Assembly (NCBI GenBank): GCA_024397955.1
Contig: CP073744.1
Location: forward strand, 1,860,001-1,924,000
DNA length: 64,000 nt
Direction of reading: 5' to 3'
Source of the DNA: a bacterium SCSIO 12696
GTDB lineage: Bacteria > Pseudomonadota > Gammaproteobacteria > Pseudomonadales > Porticoccaceae
Under the pieces are notes generated by a model. It saw nothing but the letters and a program-made list of their open reading frames with translations, ran no database searches and was not told where the DNA came from. A program made the translations under genes and the position numbers. Below are positions 44,833 to 53,041 of this stretch, piece by piece (position 1 is the stretch's first letter; each line of letters starts with the position of its first letter).

Positions 44833-46955
44833 TAGAACGTCAACTCCACCCCAAAGCGCATCCCTCGCCCCGGTTCGTTACTGCCGGAGCCATGACTGCG
44901 GTAAGCTTCGTCAAACACATTACCCAAGCCAAGAGTGAGGTTGACGTACTCACTGAGCACCATACCCGCCTGCAAATTCACCAAGGTATAGCCCGGAGTT
45001 CCCCCTGGCGGAATACGCTGGGTATCGCCCCGATCACCACTGCTGAGCCGGTCGGCAGTAGCGGCGATAGTAGCGTTAGCCGACAGCCAATAACGGGCAT
45101 CACGGCTGTCCAAACGCACACCAAAATTGGTGGTTAGGGGCGTAATGCGGCTCAATGGTTCTCGGCTGGTGTTGGTAGCACCCAGGGTTAGCGCCTGATC
45201 CAATTCCCCCTGCAACCAGGTGATATTGGCATCTACAGAAAAACCACCGGCAAGTTGCCAGCGAGCGCTAACTTCAGCTCCGCGAACAAAGCCGCCTGCA
45301 CTGTTCCGTTTACTGACCTCCACCTGGCCGTCGACGATACGACCCGTGGGTGTGCTGGCGACAAAATCTGAAATGTCGGTGTGATAAAGAACCGCTGCAA
45401 ACTGAGCATTGGTGTGTTCAACTTTCAGGCCCAGCTCGCCGGTTAAAAAATGCTCGGCATCTAATTCGGTGGCGGCAACTTCAATCTCGTTACTGCGGCT
45501 ACCACCAAAGCGGCTTAAATCGGCGATATTGGGTGCTCGAAAAGACTGACTAAGGCCACCCCATAGCACCCACTCGGCACTACTGTGAATATCCAGCTGA
45601 TGGCTCAGGCGCAGTGAATTCACCAAGGCGCTCCAGCGGTTTTCAAAAGAGGCCGGCTCACCACTGGCTGGGTCTTCAAAACGCCCCACCCGTGCCGCCG
45701 TATACGAGTAACGACTACCCAGGGTTGCGGAGGTGTTATCCGTCAACGGAACCGTTGTCTGCAGGTAAATGCCCGCCAGATCGTAACGGGAATCATCGCC
45801 CACCGGGCCTTGAATGCGAACCTGGCGAACGCTGCCGTCCGGATTAAAGTCGGTACGCGCGCTGTCCACACGATCGCGGTAGAAATCCACGCCGTACTGC
45901 AAATCACCAAACCACAGGTTGCTGGTTAACTGCACTTCCAAGCCACTCATTTTCGAATCAAAACTTTCTTGCAAGGCCTGACCGTTACCGCGCACCCGCT
46001 CACCATCTTCTGCCCAGCCCTGCTGGGATAATGTAATCAGCGCGCGATCCACAACTCCGTCCAGATCTTTGCCAGACACACGCAAGTAGTTGAGATAGCG
46101 GCGCTGATCCTTTAAACGGCGCAAGTCAGAGCCCGTTTCGGTACCCGCAAAAGAGCGAGAAAACACGGTGGAATGAGTGCGCCAGACATCGTCCTGCTGC
46201 AATCCCTGATACACCGCCGTCAACGTCCAGCGGTCGCTGAGCTCTGTGTCGAAACGGGCATCGTAGGCGGATTCGTCGTAACCTGTGCGCGGCAAGGTTC
46301 CCAGCTCCGCCGCCTCGACATCACCAAAGTTCTTACCGGTATAGCCCAACAACAAACCCCACTGGCCGCCGCGACCCAACGCCAATTCCGAGCGCCCCAC
46401 ATGGCTGTCTTCCCCTTGAGAAAACCGGTAAGTCTGACGGCCAGAGACAAACCATTCCCCTTGAGGTTGGCCAGAAGCGCCGGCGTTACGGGTAAACAGG
46501 TTGAGGGCGCCACCAATGGCATCGCTGCCATAGGCGGTAGAGCTAGGGCCGTTAAGCACTTCCAGGCGATCGAGGCTGGCGAAGTCAATCAACGAAAAGT
46601 ATTCGTTGGGGCCATCCCGGTACACAGAATTGTTGTAACGCACACCATCAATCAGCGCCAAGGTGCGATACCCGGTAAAACCACGAATAAATGGCGACCC
46701 TTGGCCATTGGCGGTTTTTTGCACTGTTACCCCGGGCACCTGGCGCAACGCCTCCGGCAGGTTACGCACAAAGTTATCGGCCAGTTGCTGACCATCAACC
46801 ACTTGCAACGCGTAGGGCTTCTGGTGAGCCGGCTCGCCACTGCGAGTGACCGTAACCACCACCTCTTCCAATACCGAGTCTGTAGAACTGGTTGCATAAA
46901 CCGTGGGCGCGAACAGGCACAAAGCGCAAATTATCGAGGTACAGCGAATCATCAT
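44832..46955 (-). CDS. Iron-regulated TonB-dependent receptor
   Basis: A 707-residue TonB-dependent outer-membrane receptor. Signal peptide about 1-21; TonB box EEVVVTVTR at 30-38; plug with LPEALRQVPGVTVQKTANGQGS, FIRGFTGYRTLALIDGVRYNN, LDRLEVLNGPSSTAYGSDAIGGALN; then a barrel ending GMRFGVELTF with the terminal Phe expected for BAM insertion. The plug wording resembles haem/siderophore-type receptors but I cannot name the substrate. A perfect Fur box lies about 98 bp upstream in the divergent promoter region, so it should be expressed in low iron. It is convergent with DUF2059 through a terminator. Confidence 0.9.
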   Translation of the reverse strand: MMIRCTSIICALCLFAPTVYATSSTDSVLEEVVVTVTRSGEPAHQKPYALQVVDGQQLADNFVRNLPEALRQVPGVTVQKTANGQGSPFIRGFTGYRTLALIDGVRYNNSVYRDGPNEYFSLIDFASLDRLEVLNGPSSTAYGSDAIGGALNLFTRNAGASGQPQGEWFVSGRQTYRFSQGEDSHVGRSELALGRGGQWGLLLGYTGKNFGDVEAAELGTLPRTGYDESAYDARFDTELSDRWTLTAVYQGLQQDDVWRTHSTVFSRSFAGTETGSDLRRLKDQRRYLNYLRVSGKDLDGVVDRALITLSQQGWAEDGERVRGNGQALQESFDSKMSGLEVQLTSNLWFGDLQYGVDFYRDRVDSARTDFNPDGSVRQVRIQGPVGDDSRYDLAGIYLQTTVPLTDNTSATLGSRYSYTAARVGRFEDPASGEPASFENRWSALVNSLRLSHQLDIHSSAEWVLWGGLSQSFRAPNIADLSRFGGSRSNEIEVAATELDAEHFLTGELGLKVEHTNAQFAAVLYHTDISDFVASTPTGRIVDGQVEVSKRNSAGGFVRGAEVSARWQLAGGFSVDANITWLQGELDQALTLGATNTSREPLSRITPLTTNFGVRLDSRDARYWLSANATIAATADRLSSGDRGDTQRIPPGGTPGYTLVNLQAGMVLSEYVNLTLGLGNVFDEAYRSHGSGSNEPGRGMRFGVELTF

Positions 46956-47052
46956 GGGGTGATTGTATAAATTGAAACGGTAAAGGAAAAACCGCTAGTG
47001 AAATATGCCGGTAGTTTTATTGATGGAGATCAAAAGCAAATAATAAAACTAT

Positions 47053-47067
47053 TGATAATGATTATCA
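47053..47067. promoter_or_regulatory. Fur box in the divergent promoter region
   Basis: TGATAATGATTATCA is an exact match to the 7-1-7 Fur consensus TGATAATnATTATCA, and the palindrome extends one or two bases on each side. It lies 98 bp before the receptor start (minus strand) and 69 bp before the barrel-protein start (plus strand), so Fur bound here could control both directions. The surroundings are very AT-rich, as expected for overlapping promoters. Confidence 0.92.
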
Positions 47068-47135
47068 ATATGAATACTATTCACACCCCTTAACATTGCT
47101 TTGCATTTTTACCTTCTTAATAAATGGACGACACC

Positions 47136-48140
47136 ATGAACAATCGCTCTCTGGCTATTGCCACTCTTTCTGCATGCACGCTGCTCAGCCCATTGGCCGC
47201 CGCAGACGAAAGCCTGTGGGTTTACGCAAAAGGCACCGATACCCTGCCGGAAGGCAAGTACGAAATAAAGCTCAATACCATTTTCCGCGAAGGCAAAGAT
47301 TCTGGCGACTACACCTTTAACGACATCCGCCCGGAATTTGAATACGGCCTGACTGACCGCCTGACCCTTAGCGCCGAACTGATGTTTTTTGACCACAACT
47401 ACAGTGTGGTGGACTGCATCGGCCCGGTGTTTGAAACTCAGGGCAACAGCGAGGAAGAATGTAACGAAGAAGGCGTACTGACCGTTGAGCCTGGCCGCTT
47501 TAACGACACCCAGTTTGCCGGTTACGAAATTGGCGCCAAGTACAACATTCTCAGCCCTTATGCTGACCCCATTGGCCTGACCGTGGGCCTGGCCTTTGAG
47601 CGCCGCGATGTCTACCGTCTGGACGGTGCCGACATCAACCAAAACTCTTACGTGGGCAATATCCTGCTGCAAAAGAATTTCCTGGACGACACTCTGGCGG
47701 TGGTACTCAACACCAAGCTGGAATTTGAGCGCCGCAAAAACCCAGGTTACGTAGCCGGCGCCGAAGGCAGTGTGCTGGAAGAGGAATTTGCTTACGACCT
47801 GAGCGTTGGCATTTCCTACCGGGTTGCCCCCAAATGGTATGTTGGCCTGGAATGGCGTCAGCAGTCTGACTTCCTCAACCCATTGGTAGATGGCGAATTT
47901 GACCCAGATTTGGAGCGCACCAACTTCGACATTGGTGACTTCCGCATCGGCAGCCGCCACCAGTACGGCTCCTACATTGGCCCCAGCGTGCACTACGGCA
48001 CACAAAACTGGTGGGCCACTCTGGGTGCTCTGTGGCAGTTCAAAGGCGGCGGTTCTTTCGCGTCCTTTAACCGCGGTGGCCGCAATCTGGACGAGCACGA
48101 AAAAGTACACGTTGGTTTGACCTTGGCTCGTCAGTTTTAA
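47136..48140 (+). CDS. Predicted outer-membrane beta-barrel protein (DUF6662-like)
   Basis: A 334-residue exported protein: signal peptide (LAIATLSACTLLSPLAAAD), then a series of amphipathic strands with turn residues (KYEIKLNTIFREGKDSGDYTF, FEYGLTDRLTLSAELMFF, GLTVGLAFERRDVY, YRVAPKWYVGLEWRQQ) ending in VGLTLARQF with a terminal Phe. This is a small barrel or porin-like protein of unknown substrate, resembling the group called DUF6662. An ATG at 47124 is a possible alternative start. It is the first plus-strand gene after the Fur box and probably leads the operon with the FMN-binding and membrane proteins. Confidence 0.8.
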   Translation: MNNRSLAIATLSACTLLSPLAAADESLWVYAKGTDTLPEGKYEIKLNTIFREGKDSGDYTFNDIRPEFEYGLTDRLTLSAELMFFDHNYSVVDCIGPVFETQGNSEEECNEEGVLTVEPGRFNDTQFAGYEIGAKYNILSPYADPIGLTVGLAFERRDVYRLDGADINQNSYVGNILLQKNFLDDTLAVVLNTKLEFERRKNPGYVAGAEGSVLEEEFAYDLSVGISYRVAPKWYVGLEWRQQSDFLNPLVDGEFDPDLERTNFDIGDFRIGSRHQYGSYIGPSVHYGTQNWWATLGALWQFKGGGSFASFNRGGRNLDEHEKVHVGLTLARQF

Positions 48141-48160
48141 GTTCCGTATTTAATGTTCTA

Positions 48161-48188
48161 CGTCATCCCCGCCTGCGCGGGGGTGACG
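48161..48188. repeat. Palindromic repeat unit, GTCATCCCCGCC type
   Basis: CGTCATCCCCGCC, TG, CGCGGGGGTGACG is a near-perfect 28-bp palindrome inside the proposed Fur-controlled operon, between the barrel protein and the FMN-binding protein. It could weaken read-through or stabilise the upstream mRNA end. Confidence 0.85.
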
Positions 48189-48213
48189 CCCCATAATTCC
48201 AAAGGGAACAACC

Positions 48214-48762
48214 ATGAAACACCTTGTTTTCGCTTTTGCCTCTTTGTTGCTATTAAGCACTGCAGTGCAAGCCGAAACCTTCCTTACCATCGACGAAGCC
48301 AAAGCCATCATCTGGGGGGATGAAGCACTGACCGAAGCCCCGGTAACACTGACCAAACAGCAGGCCAAAGCGATTCGCAAAGCCAGCTCTGTGCGAGTGC
48401 GCAACCTGGACATACACGGTTGGAAAACCGCTGATGGTGGCTGGTTTATTCTCGACCAGGTGATTGGCAAGCACGAGAATATCGACCTCGCCGTAGGCCT
48501 CAATGCGGACGGTTCTGTGCGCGGCATCGAAGTACTTACCTACCGGGAGACCTACGGCCACGAAGTCCGCAATCCCAAATGGCGTGCCCAGTTCAGCAAC
48601 TGGAAGCCCGGGGCAAAAACCCCCACCGGCACCACACCTGAAAAATTGAAATTGCGACGGGACATTCAAAACATTTCCGGGGCGACTCTCTCTTGCCGCC
48701 ACCTCACCGATGGCATTAACCGCCTGACACACACCTGGCAGCTGGTACTGCGCGACCTCTAG
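48214..48762 (+). CDS. Periplasmic FMN-binding domain protein
   Basis: A 182-residue protein: signal peptide MKHLVFAFASLLLLSTAVQA, then an FMN_bind domain with VGLNADGSVRGIEVLTYRETYGHEV and the flavinylation motif ISGATLSCR near residues 153-161. The family attaches FMN covalently to the second Ser/Thr region of such a motif through ApbE, giving a periplasmic electron carrier. No apbE gene is visible here. The next gene encodes a cytochrome-like membrane protein. AAAGGGAA precedes the ATG. Confidence 0.88.
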   Translation: MKHLVFAFASLLLLSTAVQAETFLTIDEAKAIIWGDEALTEAPVTLTKQQAKAIRKASSVRVRNLDIHGWKTADGGWFILDQVIGKHENIDLAVGLNADGSVRGIEVLTYRETYGHEVRNPKWRAQFSNWKPGAKTPTGTTPEKLKLRRDIQNISGATLSCRHLTDGINRLTHTWQLVLRDL

Positions 48763-48804
48763 CGCAGCACCAGCAATCAAGCTCCGTCACCCACTGGAAT
48801 TATC

Positions 48805-49290
48805 ATGGCAGGCATACGGGTCAGAATCGCCAAACCCTGGCGCCACACGTTGTACGCTGCGCTGAGCATTAGCTGGTGCAGTGGCATTGGCTTTTTTATT
48901 CTCAGCCGCTGGGTACGCATCGACGGTGACTTTGGCCCGGAGCGACACCCCCTGCAATTCCCGATATTGCAACTGCACGGTGGCGCTGCCTTTATCATGC
49001 TGATGCTATTGGGTGCTCTTTATGTTGGGCATGTGGCCAATACCTGGCCCCTGAAAAAACAACACCCTATGGGGCTGGCGATTGCCATACTCACCGCACT
49101 GATGGCGATCAGCGCCTGGTTGCTCTACTACCTGGCCAATGAAGATATCCGCGGCTGGATTGCCAACATTCACGCAGCGATCGGCCTGCTACTACCAGTC
49201 ATTTTATGGGCTCACATCCGCCGTGCGCGCCGCAAACGGCTGGGAATGAGTGCACCTATCAAGCCCAATTCGCAGCAGCACTCTGCATAA
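48805..49290 (+). CDS. Four-helix membrane protein, probable haem-binding electron carrier
   Basis: A 161-residue inner-membrane protein with hydrophobic segments about 14-34, 56-77, 88-110 and 118-138. Histidines sit in or next to the helices in pairs suited to haem ligation (LQLHGGAAF, YVGHVANTW, NIHAAIGLLL, LWAHIRRA). I see general likeness to DUF4405/cytochrome b561-type proteins, not a clear family match. It follows the FMN-binding protein after 42 bp, so electron flow between quinone pool, haem and FMN is a reasonable hypothesis. Confidence 0.72.
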   Translation: MAGIRVRIAKPWRHTLYAALSISWCSGIGFFILSRWVRIDGDFGPERHPLQFPILQLHGGAAFIMLMLLGALYVGHVANTWPLKKQHPMGLAIAILTALMAISAWLLYYLANEDIRGWIANIHAAIGLLLPVILWAHIRRARRKRLGMSAPIKPNSQQHSA

Positions 49291-49381
49291 AGCGCACTAG
49301 CCCCCATAAGCCAACCTTGGCATTGGCTGCGTCTTTGCCTATGCTCGACGGACAAAATCCTAAAAATCCGTGCCCGCCACT

Positions 49382-50908
49382 ATGCAAAACATCGTCAATG
49401 ACCTGAACAGTATTATCTGGAGCCCTGCATTTATTGGCCTGTTTCTCGCTGCAGGCCTGTTCTATTCCATCGCCACTCGCTTCGTGCAGGTTCGCCAGTT
49501 TCGGGAAATGACCCGCCTGCTGCTTAACAACAAAGATTCCGCACGGGGCATTTCTTCGTTCCAGGCGTTGACCATGTCACTGTCTGGGCGCGTGGGCACT
49601 GGCAATATCGCCGGGGTTGCGGCGGCCATCGGTTTTGGTGGGCCGGGTGCTGTGTTCTGGATGTGGGTAGTAGCATTTTTAGGGGCCGCCACAGCGTTTG
49701 TAGAAGCCACACTGGCGCAAATTTATAAAGAAGTACACAACGGCCAATACCGCGGCGGGCCTGCTTACTATATCGAAAAAGCCATGGGGCAAAAATGGTA
49801 CGCCTGGGTATTTGCCATTGCCACGATTATTGCTTGCGGCTTTTTATTACCCACAGTGCAATCCAATGCCATCGGCAATGCGGTGGAGCAGGCGCTGGGC
49901 AGCGGCGCTGTGGTAGATACGGTACTGGGGCAACTCAGTACCACTAAAATACTCACCGGTCTCGGCGTCATCACTCTGCTGGGCATTATTGTGTTTGGCG
50001 GTGTTAAGCGCATTGCTCACTTTACTCAGATTGCCGTTCCCTTCATGGCACTGGCTTACATCCTTGCGGCTTGCACCATTATCGCCATCCACATCGACCA
50101 GGTTCCCGCTATGTTTGCGTTGATTTTGGGCGATGCCATGAACCCCATGGCCGGTGTGGGTGCCGCTATTGGTTGGGGCGTTAAACGCGGGGTTTACTCC
50201 AACGAAGCCGGCCAGGGCACCGCCCCTCACGCTGCCGCTGCCGCCGAGGTAAAGCACCCGGCTCAACAGGGGCTGGTACAAGCCTTTTCCGTGTACATAG
50301 ACACCCTGTTCGTGTGCAGCGCCACAGCGTTTATGATTTTGATTACCGGCACCTACAATGTGGGCACAGAGCAAAGTGGCTTTCTGGTTCAAAACCTGGC
50401 GGCCTCTGTGGAAGCCAATAGCCCTGCGTTTACCCAATTGGCGATTGAAAGTGTGGCTCCCGGTGTGGGCAATTCCTTTGTCGCCGTAGCACTGTTTTTC
50501 TTTTCCTTTACCACTTTGTTGGCCTACTACTACATTGCGGAAAGCAACCTGGCTTATATGGAGCGCACACTGAAAATACCCCACGCCATGACAGCGCTAA
50601 AAATCGGCCTGATGGCAATGGTGTTTTACGGAACCGTCAAAACCGCCAACCTGGCTTGGGGGCTTGGAGACATTGGCGTAGGGCTGATGGCCTGGGTCAA
50701 CATTATCGCCATGATTATTATCTTTTTTATTGGCCGACCCGCCATTAAGGCGCTGCGAGATTATGAAGAACAAAAGAGCGCTGGTATAAAAAACTATGAA
50801 TTTTTACCGGAAAAACTGGGTATTGAAAACGCAGGCTTTTGGAAAAATGAAGTTTCAGCTGAACAGCAAAATCAACCCAATGACAGGCCCCAAAATCAAC
50901 ACCAATGA
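49382..50908 (+). CDS. AGCS-family sodium:amino acid symporter
   Basis: A 508-residue inner-membrane protein of the alanine/glycine:cation symporter family, with about 11 helices. Family signatures: FREMTRLLL, GISSFQALTMSLSGRVGTGNIAGVA, GGPGAVFWMWVVAFLGAATAFVEATLAQIYKE, GGPAYYIEKAMG and GWGVKRGVYSNEAGQGTAPHAAAAAEVKHPAQQGL. Alanine or glycine is the usual substrate, with Na+ or H+. An ATG at 49382 is used; a GTG at 49370 is possible. The last 54 bp overlap the 3' end of the convergent YIP1 gene. Confidence 0.93.
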   Translation: MQNIVNDLNSIIWSPAFIGLFLAAGLFYSIATRFVQVRQFREMTRLLLNNKDSARGISSFQALTMSLSGRVGTGNIAGVAAAIGFGGPGAVFWMWVVAFLGAATAFVEATLAQIYKEVHNGQYRGGPAYYIEKAMGQKWYAWVFAIATIIACGFLLPTVQSNAIGNAVEQALGSGAVVDTVLGQLSTTKILTGLGVITLLGIIVFGGVKRIAHFTQIAVPFMALAYILAACTIIAIHIDQVPAMFALILGDAMNPMAGVGAAIGWGVKRGVYSNEAGQGTAPHAAAAAEVKHPAQQGLVQAFSVYIDTLFVCSATAFMILITGTYNVGTEQSGFLVQNLAASVEANSPAFTQLAIESVAPGVGNSFVAVALFFFSFTTLLAYYYIAESNLAYMERTLKIPHAMTALKIGLMAMVFYGTVKTANLAWGLGDIGVGLMAWVNIIAMIIIFFIGRPAIKALRDYEEQKSAGIKNYEFLPEKLGIENAGFWKNEVSAEQQNQPNDRPQNQHQ

Positions 50909-51499
50909 AATCAATGTTGATCCGAGCGCTTTCCAAGCAGAAAATTTGTGAGCTTCACCCACGCAGTGGCAAAACGTAAATACGGACCAAATACTGACTA
51001 CGAGAAGAACTAGCGCAGTGCCATAGAGCAACCCATAGTAAATGTACTCATTATGGGTTGGGAGCTGGTTAAACAAGAGATAGAACGGCACTTCAACCAC
51101 CAACATCCAAATTAGCGGCACATTAGCCCAGGCAACCGCGCAACGCACCTCTTCCCAGTTGCCCTGGCCACCCAACCAGCGACCTGTGATGTTAATTAAA
51201 CTGCTGTACAACAACCAAAAAATAAAACCAATAATAGCGCCACCAATTAGGGCTGTGATAACCAGCCCGATAAAACCGTAGGGAATCTGCCCTTCGTTGG
51301 CGTTGGAAAATGTATTGGCAAAGCCCCCCAGAATAACCAACATAAAAACCGACTTGTTTGGATCGGTTGCCAAGATCTGTCGCATCGTGGCATGGGGTTT
51401 TAACCAGATAGAGAGCCACGGATTGTAATCGGTTGGTTTATATTCCGGTGTTTTTTGCTCAATCAGCTCTGACTCAGGGCTTTGATAAATATTATCCAT
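50855..51499 (-). CDS. YIP1-domain membrane protein
   Basis: A 214-residue protein with a cytoplasmic N-terminal segment (PWLSIWLKPHATMRQILATDP, typical of bacterial YIP1 proteins) and about five hydrophobic helices (MLVILGGFANTF, FIGLVITALIGGAIIGFIFWLLYSSL, WANVPLIWMLVVEVPFYLLF, YGTALVLLVVSIWSVFTF, LISLVLILGPVIGLILLF). Its molecular function is unknown. ATG at 51499 overlaps the HAD stop by one base (TGATG). The 3' end overlaps the symporter gene on the other strand. Confidence 0.85.
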   Translation of the reverse strand: MDNIYQSPESELIEQKTPEYKPTDYNPWLSIWLKPHATMRQILATDPNKSVFMLVILGGFANTFSNANEGQIPYGFIGLVITALIGGAIIGFIFWLLYSSLINITGRWLGGQGNWEEVRCAVAWANVPLIWMLVVEVPFYLLFNQLPTHNEYIYYGLLYGTALVLLVVSIWSVFTFCHCVGEAHKFSAWKALGSTLISLVLILGPVIGLILLFS

Positions 51500-52143
51500 C
51501 AACTACTTACTCCTATTGCAGAGAGTATTGCTTTGCTGTCAGAAAAGTCTTTAAAGCAGGTTTCGCCATCGATAACTTTGCCGATACGAATAAATTGATA
51601 GCCCAACTGCTGGCTGGCTACTTTATCCCAGTCACCATCACCAAAATAGGTAATGGATGAATAGCGATTACCCGTACTGTTTCGTTCGGCAAACTTCATA
51701 ATTTCAGTTCGCTGACTATGTTCAGACGACGAAGACAGCACTGAACCAGAAAACTCGATACCAGCAGAACGCAGTTTTAATTGCGCTGTTTCTCGCCAGC
51801 CACCGGTTGCAAAAGCAGTCACAACTTTCGGATTGCCTTTTAATTCATCAATGAACTCGGCTGAGCCAGAAATACGATCTACGCCATTTTGATTGATATA
51901 AGAGGCAACCTTTTCAATAAAGAGCTGTTTGGTTTCAGCCATAATTTGTTGTTTTCGAGATGCCAGCGAATACCGTTCTATAACTTCCAGCAAAATTCCT
52001 GAATCCGTGACATGCCTGTAGTTAGACCAATCACTGTCTATTTTTAAGCCAGTCACTGATTCAACCGCCTCTAGATAACAGGCAGAATCAAAATCCATCG
52101 ACTCAATCAGCGTGCCGTCGATATCAAACATCAGCAAATGCAT
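51499..52143 (-). CDS. HAD-superfamily hydrolase
   Basis: A 214-residue phosphatase-like HAD protein. Motif I is FDIDGTLIES (nucleophile and acid Asp), the cap is helical 15-85, motif II is VTAFATGGW and motif IV is YFGDGDWDKVASQQLG. This is the phosphoglycolate-phosphatase-like branch; the substrate is unknown. Its ATG follows the SDR stop directly and its stop overlaps the YIP1 start by one base, so the three genes form a tight operon. Confidence 0.88.
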   Translation of the reverse strand: MHLLMFDIDGTLIESMDFDSACYLEAVESVTGLKIDSDWSNYRHVTDSGILLEVIERYSLASRKQQIMAETKQLFIEKVASYINQNGVDRISGSAEFIDELKGNPKVVTAFATGGWRETAQLKLRSAGIEFSGSVLSSSSEHSQRTEIMKFAERNSTGNRYSSITYFGDGDWDKVASQQLGYQFIRIGKVIDGETCFKDFSDSKAILSAIGVSS

Positions 52144-52899
52144 TTATAAACCACCAGTGACATCCAATATCGTACCCGTCACATAAGATGCTTCTTCAGA
52201 TAACAGCCAACCGATAGCGTTGGCAATTTCATCCACCTGAGCTCCACGTTTTAACGGGATTTTGTGCTTAACACGTTCCACCCGGCCGGGCTCACCACCG
52301 TCTGCGTGCATGTCGGTATAGGTAGACCCTGGCCTGACACCATTTACCCTGACACCTTGCTCAGCCATTTCCAAAGCCAAGCCTTTGGTAAAGGTATCCA
52401 CCGCGCCTTTTGACGCAGCGTAATCCACGTATTCGTTAGGAGAACCCAAACGGGCTGCACCAGAAGACACATTAACAATGGCTCCGCCCCGGCCACCGTA
52501 TTTAAACGCAATGCGTTTAATGGCCTCTCGGGCGCAGATAAATTGACTGGTGATATTAGTGGTAATAACGTGATTAATGCGCTGGGCGTCCATATCCTCA
52601 ACACGCATTTGGGGCAGCAGTATGCCGGCATTATTCACCAGCGCCGTGACTGGCCCCAACTGGTTGTCTACGGCGTTAAAGAGCCGAACAACATCGTCCT
52701 CTATGGACACATCTGCTTGAACAGTGATGGCGTTAAAACCATCATCCATAAGCTCATTGCGCAGCTTTTCAGCATGAGCACGCTGGCTCTTGAAATTAAT
52801 ACAAACCGAGTAGCCCTTACTCGCCAAGTTTCGAGCCACTGCAGCACCAATCCCTCGACTACCACCCGTCACCAGGGCAACCTGTTTTGTGATCGCCAT
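52144..52899 (-). CDS. SDR family oxidoreductase (YgfF/FabG-like)
   Basis: A 251-residue classical short-chain dehydrogenase. Cofactor motif TGGSRGIGAAVA, NNAGI, catalytic Ser in VNVSSGAARLG, YVDYAASKGAVD (Tyr-x3-Lys), and the C-terminal SYVTGTILDVTGG. FN(F)K after the second strand suggests NADP(H). It heads the SDR-HAD-YIP1 operon, with AAGGGG upstream of its ATG. The substrate is unknown. It is divergent from phoD. Confidence 0.92.
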   Translation of the reverse strand: MAITKQVALVTGGSRGIGAAVARNLASKGYSVCINFKSQRAHAEKLRNELMDDGFNAITVQADVSIEDDVVRLFNAVDNQLGPVTALVNNAGILLPQMRVEDMDAQRINHVITTNITSQFICAREAIKRIAFKYGGRGGAIVNVSSGAARLGSPNEYVDYAASKGAVDTFTKGLALEMAEQGVRVNGVRPGSTYTDMHADGGEPGRVERVKHKIPLKRGAQVDEIANAIGWLLSEEASYVTGTILDVTGGL

Positions 52900-53000
52900 T
52901 ACAACCCCTTAAAAGCCAAACTTCCTGTTTAAGCACAATACACCGAAGCGACACCCACTTCATTAGCTGTATGTCATAAAACTGCCACTCGCAACCTCTA

Positions 53001-53018
53001 TTTTGGTCTACACCAAAA
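53001..53018 (+). promoter_or_regulatory. GntR/UTRA-type operator upstream of phoD
   Basis: TTTTGGTCTACACCAAAA, a near-perfect palindrome of the TGGTsTAsACCA form bound by HutC/PhnF-type GntR regulators, ends 23 bp before the phoD ATG. The same 18 bases, in the same orientation relative to the gene, precede the HAD-IB phosphatase gene at 58998-59015. A related site is at 57291-57304. Confidence 0.85.
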
Positions 53019-53041
53019 ACCTTAGCATTGGACAACTGTCA

